In this document: positions 25,425 to 33,679 of the stretch, one piece after another
How the letters are laid out: each line of letters begins with the position of its first letter
Numbering within the stretch: position 1 is the stretch's first letter
Source of the DNA: Paenibacillus aceris
Lineage (GTDB): Bacteria > Bacillota > Bacilli > Paenibacillales > NBRC-103111
Length of the DNA: 64,000 nt
Direction: 5' to 3'
Assembly: GCF_017874035.1 (NCBI RefSeq)
Contig: NZ_JAGGKV010000006.1
Location: forward strand, 248,001 to 312,000
Made by a program: the position numbers and the translations under genes
The notes under the pieces: generated by a model
Told to the model about the DNA's origin: nothing
Databases searched by the model: none
What the model saw: the letters and a program-made list of their open reading frames with translations, nothing else

Positions 25425-26801
25425 TTGACCAGGACGAAAGTCGGAATATCCATTCAAGGCACCAGCATCTATTTGGATGATCGGACCGTTGTTCTAAGTG
25501 AAGCCATTGCAAGAAAATGGAAAGTTCCGTCCAATCAATCGATGATCCTGCGCTTTGGCTCTGCCAAACAGGAGGTCAAGGTCGTCACAGCCGCAACATC
25601 GAAGAGCTTGCGGTTCAATCCTGTCCTCGCTACCAAGATCGGTATTCATCAAGGGGCACAGCTCAATCTCCATTATAGGCAAAATGCAGGCACCTTGTCG
25701 ATTGGACCTTTAATTGGCGTGATGATCAGCCGCGTTTATACGAGTTCGCCCGATCGCCCATTTGGTGCAATTACCGCTTTTTGTAAAGAAATGACGGACG
25801 CATGTGAACGGTATGGGGCTATGGTATGCTTTTTTCCGCCAGGTGAAATGCATGCGAATGCCAGTTCCATTTCCGCTTATGCGTATTCCAATGGTTCCTG
25901 GAACAAAAAAACGTTTCCGATTCCCAATGTGATCTACAACCGGCTCACCTCGCGCAAGTATGAAAACCTGCCGAACGTTCAGCAATTCTTGAAAGATGCC
26001 AAAGCCCGTCACGGGACCGAGGTCTTCAATGAGAAATATTTGAACAAGACGGAAGTGTTTGAGGCTTTGCGCAAAGATAGCTCCCTTCACGGGTATTTGC
26101 CGGAATCCTACCTCTTCAAAAATTATCAAATGCTAAAATCCATGGCCTCCCGCCATCCCGTGCTTTTCCTCAAACCGATAACCGGCTCCTTGGGAAAAGG
26201 GATCATTCGCATCCGCCGAGAGCCCGGTGACGCCTATACGTGTGATTATACGAATCTAACCGGTGTTCGCAAACAGACCTACCCATCTCTTACTGCTGTT
26301 TTCCAAGCGATCTCCGGCAAGCTCAAGACCCAGCGCTATCAACTTCAGCAAGGACTTGATCTGATCACGATGGATGGCAAAACCATTGATTTCCGTTCCC
26401 TTGTTCAGCGCGGGGCCAAAGGCGAATGGGCTATCACTTCGATCGTCGGGCGCATTGCCGGAACCCAACATTTCGTCTCCAACCTTGCACGGGGCGGCAG
26501 TTTAACGAATGTCGCAGGCGCTTTAGCCAAATCATCCTTCTCACCAGCTACTCGTGTCTCGGTTACGGCACGTTTGCGCAAAGCTTCTCTGGACATCGCC
26601 AAAGGGATTGAAACACAAATTCCGAGTCACTTTGGAGAGTTAGGGATCGACCTTGCTGTAGATAGAACGGGTAAGGTTTGGCTGCTTGAAGTAAACTCCA
26701 AACCGTCTAAAGATGATAATACGCCACTGAACAATGAGAAAAAAATAAGGCCATCCGTGAAACAACTCGTGCACTACGCAAAATATTTGGCAAAGATTTG
26801 A
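25425..26801 (+). CDS. YheC/YheD family coat-associated ATP-grasp protein (long form, 1)
   Basis: First of five tandem paralogues. It starts at TTG (25425) behind GGAAGGAG. Residues 1-92 form an extra N-terminal beta-rich domain, reminiscent of a double-psi barrel. The linker LSIGPLIGV leads into the ATP-grasp region: VLFLKPITGSLGKGIIRI near 246, DFRSLVQRG, an RGGS loop and GELGIDLAVDRTGKVWLLEVNSKP near 408, the last holding the metal-binding Glu and Asn. YheC and YheD are spore-coat-associated in Bacillus, and their ligase substrate is unknown. It ends nine bases before the next paralogue. Confidence 0.87.
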   Translation: MTRTKVGISIQGTSIYLDDRTVVLSEAIARKWKVPSNQSMILRFGSAKQEVKVVTAATSKSLRFNPVLATKIGIHQGAQLNLHYRQNAGTLSIGPLIGVMISRVYTSSPDRPFGAITAFCKEMTDACERYGAMVCFFPPGEMHANASSISAYAYSNGSWNKKTFPIPNVIYNRLTSRKYENLPNVQQFLKDAKARHGTEVFNEKYLNKTEVFEALRKDSSLHGYLPESYLFKNYQMLKSMASRHPVLFLKPITGSLGKGIIRIRREPGDAYTCDYTNLTGVRKQTYPSLTAVFQAISGKLKTQRYQLQQGLDLITMDGKTIDFRSLVQRGAKGEWAITSIVGRIAGTQHFVSNLARGGSLTNVAGALAKSSFSPATRVSVTARLRKASLDIAKGIETQIPSHFGELGIDLAVDRTGKVWLLEVNSKPSKDDNTPLNNEKKIRPSVKQLVHYAKYLAKI

Positions 26802-26810
26802 GGTGGAATC

Positions 26811-27938
26811 ATGCGATTAAGCACCAAACGTCCCTTGCTCGGGATTATGGTCACAGAATTGAAACGGGAGCTGCCCTTTGCAAGTTCAGACTTTTATAAG
26901 CATCTGACTTACTTTGGCGCCCGCGAAGGTCTGGACGTCGTCGTGTTCTCGCCGAACCGCATTGATTGGAAGGGGAACACGGTGCGGGGATACGTCTTTC
27001 AGACTGAAACGAAAGAATGGGTCCCTAAGCTCTATCCTCTGCCCTCGTTAATCTATGACCGTTGCTTCTTCAGCAGTAAGAGCAGCTATGAACAGTACCT
27101 GTACCATGTGAAAAAACTGCGCGAAACACCTCTTATTCGCTTCTTAGGCTATGGACTGGGCGGCAAGTGGGAGGTCGGTCAAATGTTGCAAAAAGAACAA
27201 TCGCTCAGCTCCTACTTGCCTGAAACGAGCTTGCTCACAAGCGGCAGCGCGCTTAGAAATTGGTTTCAGACAAGGGACAATGTGTTCCTTAAACCACAGG
27301 GCGGCAGCCAAGGAAAGGGCGCTCTGCATCTGTACAAAGAAACTACAACGGACGGAAACTGCACCTTTCATGTCAAAGGTCGCAATGCTCATAACGGGCT
27401 CATTGAACATCATTTCAAACATTTCGATTCCTGCTGGCATTGGCTGCGCAGCCGCATCGGCACCCGGCCTTATCTCATGCAAGAATACCTGCACCTGCAT
27501 TCATTGGAAGGAATGGCTTACGATATTCGCTCTCTCGTGCAAAAAAACGGCTCCGGCTTATGGGAAAGCACAGGCATGGCGGTTCGCATCGGCAAGCCTG
27601 GCAGTGTTACCTCCAACCTGCATGGCGGTGGCACAGCCGAAGAGGTTCCTGCCTTCCTTACGAAGGAGTTCGGCGTGAGCAAAGCTAGTGAGCTAATGGC
27701 CACGGTTGCCATGCTTTCGAGTCGAATCCCTCCGCTTCTGGAAAGCCATCATGGACGATTGGCGGAGCTCGGCATTGATCTTGGCATCGATACCTCGGGC
27801 CGCGTATGGATTCTGGAAGTGAACTCCAAGCCGGGCAGAACGATTTTTGCGCGGATGCACAACGAGAAAGCGCGTATGAAATCCATTGCAAATCCTATCT
27901 ATTATGCTGGATATTTGCTGCAAAAAAAGCTGAGTTAA
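26811..27938 (+). CDS. YheC/YheD family coat-associated ATP-grasp protein (short form, 2)
   Basis: The second paralogue has 375 residues and starts directly at the RPLLGIMVTEL strand, without the extra N-terminal domain of the first. The ATP-grasp motifs are intact: NVFLKPQGGSQGKGALHL near 157, YDIRSLVQKNG, LHGGGTAEEV and ELGIDLGIDTSGRVWILEVNSKPG near 320. A perfect 7-base hairpin stands 29 bases after its stop, before the third gene. Gene order suggests that a long and a short form were duplicated as a pair. Confidence 0.86.
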   Translation: MRLSTKRPLLGIMVTELKRELPFASSDFYKHLTYFGAREGLDVVVFSPNRIDWKGNTVRGYVFQTETKEWVPKLYPLPSLIYDRCFFSSKSSYEQYLYHVKKLRETPLIRFLGYGLGGKWEVGQMLQKEQSLSSYLPETSLLTSGSALRNWFQTRDNVFLKPQGGSQGKGALHLYKETTTDGNCTFHVKGRNAHNGLIEHHFKHFDSCWHWLRSRIGTRPYLMQEYLHLHSLEGMAYDIRSLVQKNGSGLWESTGMAVRIGKPGSVTSNLHGGGTAEEVPAFLTKEFGVSKASELMATVAMLSSRIPPLLESHHGRLAELGIDLGIDTSGRVWILEVNSKPGRTIFARMHNEKARMKSIANPIYYAGYLLQKKLS

Positions 27939-27966
27939 GCTTGGCTTGCTGGTAAGTGCCCGGGGA

Positions 27967-27986
27967 GGCAGACGTTCATGTCTGCC
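27967..27986. other. Hairpin between the second and third YheC/D genes
   Basis: GGCAGAC-GTTCAT-GTCTGCC forms a perfect 7-base stem. No T-run follows, so it is more likely an mRNA stabiliser or partial terminator within the array. Confidence 0.5.
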
Positions 27987-28037
27987 TGCTTTGACACGGA
28001 AAGCCCCGTAGGGCAACAAGTTTAGGAGGGTAACCTA

Positions 28038-29402
28038 ATGAGTTTGACAACGTGTATGCTCCACGCCGTACAACGAACAGATAGATCGGTCTACTTAACA
28101 AGTGAACTCGTCAAAGCTTTACGGTTAGCCGGTATCAAATCGATTACTGTAAAGGTCGGCAGCAAAACAGCCACTCTACCGATCCGCCTGATCAAAAAAA
28201 GTGGTCAGCATATGTACATTCCGCTATCCTTAATGGCTTCTCTGCGCATACCCCGAGCGGGGAGCGTCATGGTCGCCAATTCGAATAATAAAGAACTGCG
28301 CATCGGCCCGCTCATCGGTGTCTTAACGAATATCGCGGGCAGTTCGTCTCCTTTCGGTACAAAAACGGGATTCATCCGCCAAGTTTTAAACACGGGTTCA
28401 AGCAAGTCCTTTATTTTCGCTTTCAGCCCGAGGAGCGTTAACTGGGTTCAAGAAACGGTTACCGGACTTATCCCCAAAGAAGGTGGAGGCTGGATTCGCA
28501 AAACTTTTCCGCTGCCCGATGTCGTCTATAACCGCCTCTCCAGCCGTGTAGCAGAGAAGTCCGCCGGGATGGAGGGCTTTAAGGAACGTTTTGTTCGGAG
28601 AGGGATACCGCTATTTAACTGGAGCTTTTTTGACAAATGGGATGTCTACAAAATGCTAGATGGCGACGATGCATTCAAATTCGTTCCGGAATCCCGTATT
28701 AATCCCTCTGCGGAACAAATTAAAGAAATGCTCGATAAGCATAAATTCATTTATTTGAAACCAACGGCAGGCAGCCTGGGCATCGGTATTTTCCGGGTCA
28801 CTTATAACCCGAAACGCGGTTATTTCGTTCGCTACCGCAAAGGCGGTAAAAACGTACTCATCCGCTATGGGAAATTCGAAGGGCTTATGCAAATGCTCGG
28901 AACCGGACGAGGTCGCCTTTCTAACTACGTGGCGCAGCAAGGAATTCGCCTCATTGAAATCGATAATTGTCCGATTGATTTCCGCTTCCATATGACTAAG
29001 AACGGGAACAATAACTGGGTTGTAGCGGCCATCGGGGCTAAGAAATCCGGCAAGGGCAGCGTGACCACCCATATCCGCAACGGCGGCCAGTTAATGACGC
29101 CAGAGCAAGTGCTTCGTCAAATCTACGGAAGCCGTGCAGAGCAGGTACTTACCAATGCCAAAGAAACAGCGATTAAGCTCGCAGAAGGCATCGAAAATAA
29201 CTATAACCATCTGCTCGGTGAGCTCGGATTCGATATAGGGATCGACCAGAATGAGAAAATTTGGATGTTCGAAGCTAATGCCAAACCCGGAAGATCCATT
29301 TTCAAGCATCCGTCATTGAAAGAAGGAGACCTTGCCACTTTACAAAATATTTATGAGCATTGCCTCTACTTGAGTCGATTCCGCGCTAGGAGGGAAAGCT
29401 AA
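28038..29402 (+). CDS. YheC/YheD family coat-associated ATP-grasp protein (long form, 3)
   Basis: The third paralogue has 454 residues and again carries the extra N-terminal domain (about 1-88). The ATP-grasp part shows FIYLKPTAGSLGIGIFRV near 241, IDFRFHMTKNG, RNGGQLMTP and GELGFDIGIDQNEKIWMFEANAKPG near 394. Here the usual EVNSKP is EANAKP, still keeping Glu and Asn. The ATG has a strong TAGGAGGG site after a 99-base gap, the only sizeable gap in the array. The stop overlaps the start of the fourth gene by one base. Confidence 0.86.
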   Translation: MSLTTCMLHAVQRTDRSVYLTSELVKALRLAGIKSITVKVGSKTATLPIRLIKKSGQHMYIPLSLMASLRIPRAGSVMVANSNNKELRIGPLIGVLTNIAGSSSPFGTKTGFIRQVLNTGSSKSFIFAFSPRSVNWVQETVTGLIPKEGGGWIRKTFPLPDVVYNRLSSRVAEKSAGMEGFKERFVRRGIPLFNWSFFDKWDVYKMLDGDDAFKFVPESRINPSAEQIKEMLDKHKFIYLKPTAGSLGIGIFRVTYNPKRGYFVRYRKGGKNVLIRYGKFEGLMQMLGTGRGRLSNYVAQQGIRLIEIDNCPIDFRFHMTKNGNNNWVVAAIGAKKSGKGSVTTHIRNGGQLMTPEQVLRQIYGSRAEQVLTNAKETAIKLAEGIENNYNHLLGELGFDIGIDQNEKIWMFEANAKPGRSIFKHPSLKEGDLATLQNIYEHCLYLSRFRARRES

Positions 29403-30529
29403 TGGGTTTCTTCCTGCATGATAAAGGGCCCAATCCGACGATGGCCATTCTCACCGTGAAGGATAGCGACCGGGTATTCCGCGGTAATTTGCACAATTTC
29501 CTTGATTTGATTGGGACCGGTGAGCGGCTTGGGGTTGATGTCTATGTCGTAACGACGAAAGACTTTAATTTAACCGGTAATGACATTCACGGCTACCGTT
29601 ATAATGCCGAGAAGAAGAAATGGAGCAGGGGACTCGTTCCCGCTCCTCAAGTCGTATACAATCGGATTCCGTACCGCAAAATGGAAATGAAGCCAGAAGT
29701 CCAACAAACCATTCAAGCGTGCAATCGCAGCTCCAGCGTTCATTTATTCAATCCTTCCTTCTTTAACAAATGGACTTTGTTTGGTTGGCTGAACAGCGCC
29801 AAAGAAAGCAAACCTTACATGCCTGACACCAAACAACTAAGCTCGGCTGACGATCTGTCATCTCTTCTGCGGAAACACGCTGTGCTTTATTTAAAGCCGG
29901 TGAAAGGCAAAGCTGGAAAAGGCATTATGCGCATTGACCGGATAACAACGAAAAGCAATCAAACGCAATACCGCTTAAGCCGCCAGGTTGATAGACAGAT
30001 GACTTATAGTCATCACAATTCCACCTCTGAGCTTTGGAGTGAATGGAATCGCCACCGAGGCTCCAACGAATACATTGTTCAGCAGGGGATCGCATTAGCA
30101 AGATACAACCAGCGTGCTTATGATTTACGCGCTCTCATCCAGAAAACATCCAAAGGGGAATGGAGTGTTTCAGGCGTCGGTGCACGTGTTGCCGGAAAGG
30201 CCAGCATCACGACACACGTTCCTCGAGGCGGTTCGATCGACGATCCGTTCAAGCTGCTTTCGCATGGCTTTGGCGCCAAAGAAGCGAAAAAAATATTAAA
30301 ACGGGTTGAGACCGCCGCCGTTACACTCGCGACCCAAATAGAGAAATCGTCGGGTCATCAACTTGGTGAAATGTCGATGGATATCGGTGTCGACGTCGGA
30401 GGACATATCTGGTTCTTCGAAGCGAATTCCAAGCCAATGAAATTCGACGAACCCAAAATTCGCAAAAAATCACTTGAACGTATTATCCGTTACAGCCTTT
30501 ATTTAATTAATAATGGAAGAAGAAGGTGA
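29402..30529 (+). CDS. YheC/YheD family coat-associated ATP-grasp protein (short form, 4)
   Basis: The fourth paralogue has 375 residues and no extra N-terminal domain. Motifs include VLYLKPVKGKAGKGIMRI near 160, YDLRALIQKTSKG, HVPRGGSIDD and GEMSMDIGVDVGGHIWFFEANSKP near 322. Its ATG overlaps the third gene (TAATG), so the two are coupled. The GGGRG-type loop and Glu/Asn metal ligands are kept, so the enzyme should be active. Confidence 0.86.
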   Translation: MGFFLHDKGPNPTMAILTVKDSDRVFRGNLHNFLDLIGTGERLGVDVYVVTTKDFNLTGNDIHGYRYNAEKKKWSRGLVPAPQVVYNRIPYRKMEMKPEVQQTIQACNRSSSVHLFNPSFFNKWTLFGWLNSAKESKPYMPDTKQLSSADDLSSLLRKHAVLYLKPVKGKAGKGIMRIDRITTKSNQTQYRLSRQVDRQMTYSHHNSTSELWSEWNRHRGSNEYIVQQGIALARYNQRAYDLRALIQKTSKGEWSVSGVGARVAGKASITTHVPRGGSIDDPFKLLSHGFGAKEAKKILKRVETAAVTLATQIEKSSGHQLGEMSMDIGVDVGGHIWFFEANSKPMKFDEPKIRKKSLERIIRYSLYLINNGRRR

Positions 30530-30535
30530 TTATGC

Positions 30536-31669
30536 TTGTCTTCACAACGACTGGGCGTACTCGCTATCTATATAGGCAAAACTCGGCTGGAGGAACTCTC
30601 TTACTTTCAAAGGCTCAGTAAAGAAGGAAAGAAACTTGGCGTTCAAGTCGAAGTCTTCTCGCCGACCGACGTCGAAGCCGACAACTCGGTTCGCACATTG
30701 ACTTACGATACATCACTTGGCAAATGGATCCGCCGCCGCACTTCCATGCCGCCTGTTATTTATGACCGCTGCCGCTATAAAGCCGCAGCTAATTATCAAA
30801 TGCTCAAAGCATTCCGCAGCCATCATGCTAAGCTGATCTTTTTGAGCAGACCGTTAGCCAACAAATGGTCAATGCATCAAATTCTTTCTGAAAATGAAGA
30901 TATTCGCCCCTACCTCCCTGTTACCGTACGATACAGTTCCGTCCAAGAGCTGCTGAAATTTCTAAAGAAACATACTCTCGTCTACGTCAAACCGAAAAAC
31001 GGTACGGGCGGAAGAGGCATCCTGCGCATCGAACAGCTCGGTCCCGATCTTTATTTATTACAAGGAAGAAATCAACAAAGAACCATCATCGCCCCTTACC
31101 GCGCAAGCGAAAAACAGCTGTCAGTCAAGCTGCATACGCTAAAGCTAAATAATGACTATGTGGTTCAACAAGGGATACAGCTTACGCTAAAGGATGGACG
31201 CGTGCATGATTACAGGTTGTTAATTCAGAAGAATGGCCGCGGTGAATGGGAAGTGACCGGCTGTGCGGGCCGCATCGGACCTCACCGCAGCATCACCTCG
31301 AATCTTCACGGAGGCGGCAGTGCGGTTTCCCAAGATAAGCTGCTGGCCTATCGCTTTGCTTCTCCTGAAAAAATGGAAAGCATTAAGAAAGAAATGAACA
31401 GCTTCGCTTATAAGCTCGCAGACTTTCTAGAAACAAAATTCGGCAAGCTGTGCGAGTTAGGAATGGATATAGCCGTAGACCCAAGGGGAAATGTTTGGCT
31501 GCTTGAGGTTAATCCCAAGCCTTCCCGGGAAGTTTTTCGTAAGATCGGCGAAGGCGCCATCTATCAGAAGGCGGTTACACGGCCGCTCGAGTACGCGGTA
31601 TGGATGTTGAAACAAAATACCCGTAAGCAAGAAGCATCATCGACCGAAGAATCTAAAGCAACTGATTAA
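30536..31669 (+). CDS. YheC/YheD family coat-associated ATP-grasp protein (short form, 5)
   Basis: The last paralogue starts at TTG (30536) behind GAAGG, six bases after the fourth gene. It has 377 residues and intact motifs: LVYVKPKNGTGGRGILRI near 150, HDYRLLIQKNGRGEW, LHGGGSAVS and ELGMDIAVDPRGNVWLLEVNPKPS near 304. The charged C-terminal tail (KQEASSTEESKATD) is not seen in the other four. Like the rest of the array it is presumed to be expressed in the mother cell during sporulation; I did not find a convincing sigma-E or sigma-K promoter. Confidence 0.86.
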   Translation: MSSQRLGVLAIYIGKTRLEELSYFQRLSKEGKKLGVQVEVFSPTDVEADNSVRTLTYDTSLGKWIRRRTSMPPVIYDRCRYKAAANYQMLKAFRSHHAKLIFLSRPLANKWSMHQILSENEDIRPYLPVTVRYSSVQELLKFLKKHTLVYVKPKNGTGGRGILRIEQLGPDLYLLQGRNQQRTIIAPYRASEKQLSVKLHTLKLNNDYVVQQGIQLTLKDGRVHDYRLLIQKNGRGEWEVTGCAGRIGPHRSITSNLHGGGSAVSQDKLLAYRFASPEKMESIKKEMNSFAYKLADFLETKFGKLCELGMDIAVDPRGNVWLLEVNPKPSREVFRKIGEGAIYQKAVTRPLEYAVWMLKQNTRKQEASSTEESKATD

Positions 31670-31716
31670 AAAACGCAATCGGAAGCAGCAGCGCCCCAGC
31701 TGTCAGCAGCTTCCGA
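31668..31716 (-). terminator. Terminator of the zinc operon
   Basis: CGGAAGC (31680-31686) pairs with GCTTCCG (31709-31715). Reading leftwards, the stem is followed by a T-run (31673-31668). It may also stop the incoming YheC/D transcript. Confidence 0.65.
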
Positions 31717-31717
31717 C

Positions 31718-32080
31718 TTACATATGCTGGAGATGCCCCAAGGTTTGAACAAAAATTTGCTCAATATGATCATCATCCAGCGAATAATAGACGGTTTTTC
31801 CTTCTTTCCGCCGCTTTACAATATGCAAATCCCGCAAATAACGCAGCTGATGAGAAACCGCAGACTGCCCCATCGCAAGCAGTGTTGACAGATCATGTAC
31901 ACAAAGCTCCTGCTTCAATAGGAAGAAAATGATTTTGACCCTTGTCGGATCCCCTAAGGCTTTGAAAACCTCGGAAATTCCCACCGCCAAATCTTCTGTC
32001 ATGGGAAGCTCAAGCTCCCGCTGAGCAGATCCCGTACCTGTACATGTGTCATCGCAGGAGTCCAGCACGGCTTTATCCAT
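31718..32080 (-). CDS. ArsR/SmtB family zinc-type metal sensor
   Basis: This winged-helix repressor contains FKALGDPTRVKIIFFLL and the recognition helix TLLAMGQSAVSHQLRYLRDLHIV. It carries the complete alpha-5 metal site of CzrA/SmtB: an Asp-x-His pair (DDHIEQ) followed eleven residues later by His and three later by another His (GHLQH). It also has an N-terminal Cys pair (DSCDDTC) and Cys-Val-His in the alpha-3 helix (ELCVHDLS), positions used by CadC. It is downstream of and cotranscribed with a CDF exporter and should repress that operon until zinc, cobalt or cadmium binds. Start is either 32083 or 32080; I favour 32080 from AGGGGG spacing. Confidence 0.88.
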   Translation of the reverse strand: MDKAVLDSCDDTCTGTGSAQRELELPMTEDLAVGISEVFKALGDPTRVKIIFFLLKQELCVHDLSTLLAMGQSAVSHQLRYLRDLHIVKRRKEGKTVYYSLDDDHIEQIFVQTLGHLQHM

Positions 32081-32123
32081 CATCAATCCCCCTTTCATTT
32101 TGGCTATCCGTTTTAAGGACAAG

Positions 32124-33167
32124 CTATACTTTTAACTCCGAGTGCGTATTAGTTGAATTTTCAATCTGGATGGTCGAGTGATTGATACGAAAACGGTCCT
32201 CGATTCGATGAATCGCTTGCTGCAGTATCGTTTGGCTATCCCGGTCGTCAGCAATGAGCAAATGGCAGCTTAAGGCGTCGAGCCCTGAAGTAATCGTCCA
32301 AATATGCAAATCATGCACGTTAATGACCCCGTCAATGCCCTCCAGCACTTGTTTGACCTCGCCTAAGGAAACCTCAGCGGGCGTCCCCTCCATCAAAATA
32401 TGAATCGTCGATTTCAGAACGCCCCAAGCTCCTCTCAGAATAAGGAGAGCCACAATGACGCTAATAATCGGATCTGCCGCATACCAACCGAAAATAAGCA
32501 TAACCGCTCCGGCCACGATAGCCCCGACTGAGCCTAAAGCATCGCCTAAGATATGAAGATATGCGCTGCGCAGATTCAAATTGCCGTGCACATCTCCTTT
32601 GCGCATAAGCGACCAAGCGCTTAACAGGTTAGCCAATAATCCAATGCTGGCAATGATCATCATAGAACCGCTGGCTACGACAGGCGGATGAAGGAATCGG
32701 TCAAACGCTTCCCAAATAATAAACCCGGCAATCAGAAAAAGGGTGAGCGCATTAAAAAGCGCCGTTAAAATCTCGATGCGATGAAAGCCAAATGACTTGC
32801 TTGCCGATGACGGTTTAGCCGCGAACCCAAGAGCAATCAAACTTAAGAACAGTGACCCTGCATCACTTAGCATATGACCCGAATCAGAGAGCAGCGCCAA
32901 GCTGTTCGTCCATAACCCTCCGATAAATTCTAGAATCATGATTCCTGCTGTTATGCACAGCGCTATAAGGAGACCCTGTTTGTTTCCGCCGTGAGCATGA
33001 TGGTGATGTCCGTGATGATGTCCATGATGCGCATGGCTATGATCGTGCTTGTGATTGCCGTGAGCATGATCCGTATGTGCATGATCGTGTTCGCTGTGCC
33101 CCGCGTGGCTGCATGAAGCGTTATCCTTATGAGAATGAGATTTCTTGTCAGACGAATGTTGATGCAT
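32124..33167 (-). CDS. czcD: Cation diffusion facilitator zinc/cobalt/cadmium exporter
   Basis: CDF exporters expel divalent metal ions by proton antiport. The N-terminal 60 residues are extremely His-rich (HAHHGHHHGHHHHAHGG), a metal-chelating leader. Six membrane segments follow, with the paired metal-site residues HMLSDAGSLF (segment II) and HILGDALGS (segment V). The cytoplasmic C-terminal domain contains INVHDLHIWTITSG. I chose the ATG at 33167, after GGGGAGGG. A perfect TTGACA promoter overlapped by a 12-base-arm palindrome stands upstream, and the ArsR sensor is the next gene. Confidence 0.93.
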   Translation of the reverse strand: MHQHSSDKKSHSHKDNASCSHAGHSEHDHAHTDHAHGNHKHDHSHAHHGHHHGHHHHAHGGNKQGLLIALCITAGIMILEFIGGLWTNSLALLSDSGHMLSDAGSLFLSLIALGFAAKPSSASKSFGFHRIEILTALFNALTLFLIAGFIIWEAFDRFLHPPVVASGSMMIIASIGLLANLLSAWSLMRKGDVHGNLNLRSAYLHILGDALGSVGAIVAGAVMLIFGWYAADPIISVIVALLILRGAWGVLKSTIHILMEGTPAEVSLGEVKQVLEGIDGVINVHDLHIWTITSGLDALSCHLLIADDRDSQTILQQAIHRIEDRFRINHSTIQIENSTNTHSELKV

Positions 33168-33231
33168 GGCATTCCCTCCCCGTCGCCCTGCCACTAGAAT
33201 GGCGTGCTGTCCGTAACTTTATACATGACGC

Positions 33232-33263
33232 ATTAATATATGAGCACTTATTCATATATTAAT
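33232..33263. promoter_or_regulatory. ArsR/SmtB-type operator
   Basis: ATTAATATATGA (33232-33243) and TCATATATTAAT (33252-33263) are perfect 12-base inverted arms around eight bases. The inner TATGA..CA..TATTCATA matches the SmtB/CzrA operator style. It covers the -10 of the czcD promoter. Confidence 0.85.
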
Positions 33264-33285
33264 GAGTGAAGCCTGATTCTGTCAA
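33256..33285 (-). promoter_or_regulatory. Promoter of czcD-arsR
   Basis: Minus strand TTGACA (33285-33280), 18 bases, TAATAT (33261-33256). The -10 lies inside the right arm of the operator, so bound repressor would block polymerase. Confidence 0.7.
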
Positions 33286-33328
33286 TGACAAATCGCCTAA
33301 AAGTGAGGAATTCTGCGGCTATTTGTGC

Positions 33329-33370
33329 AAAAAAAACGACTCCAAGCCCATTATCAGAGCTTGAAGCCGT
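33329..33370 (-). terminator. Terminator after the GerPF-like gene
   Basis: Minus strand ACGGCTTCAAGC pairs imperfectly with GCTTGGAGTCGT, followed by eight T (33336-33329). Confidence 0.75.
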
Positions 33371-33384
33371 CTGTGCAAAAACCT

Positions 33385-33609
33385 CTACGTCCCTGTAGCT
33401 ACTTTGTTAGCCCCAGCATCCACAACATCCGGATCGAACGTAATTGTCGCGCTAAATAGAACGTTTGAAACGGCAAAATCTCCTGTAATGCCGCCACCGC
33501 TGCCAGAATACGTTTTGGCTGCGCTTGTCGGAGCAATAACTAATGTGTCTCCGTTCACTATGCTTCCTTCGTTCCTTATAATGTTGAATATCCCTACAAA
33601 AGAAGGCAT
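33385..33609 (-). CDS. Spore germination protein, GerPA/GerPF family
   Basis: The 74-residue product from the ATG at 33609 starts MPSFVGIFNIIRNEGSIVNGDT. It continues with TYSGSGGG and ends with TFDPDVVD, as in GerPF-type proteins. These help nutrients pass the spore coat to reach germinant receptors. In Bacillus gerP is a six-gene operon; here the gene is alone, between a zinc operon and a HAD phosphatase. The ribosome site (AAGGGTG) is modest. The family call is clear; a specific gerP letter is not assigned. Confidence 0.8.
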   Translation of the reverse strand: MPSFVGIFNIIRNEGSIVNGDTLVIAPTSAAKTYSGSGGGITGDFAVSNVLFSATITFDPDVVDAGANKVATGT

Positions 33610-33679
33610 TTTGATCAGCACCCTTATCTCAATGTGCTACAGTGTATGCCCAGCCCACTTTGTTTGCGACTAATTCCGG

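Noticed and set aside
27967..27986. Rho-independent terminator within the YheC/D array
   Set aside because: The stem is perfect, but no T-run follows on either strand, so I list it only as a hairpin.
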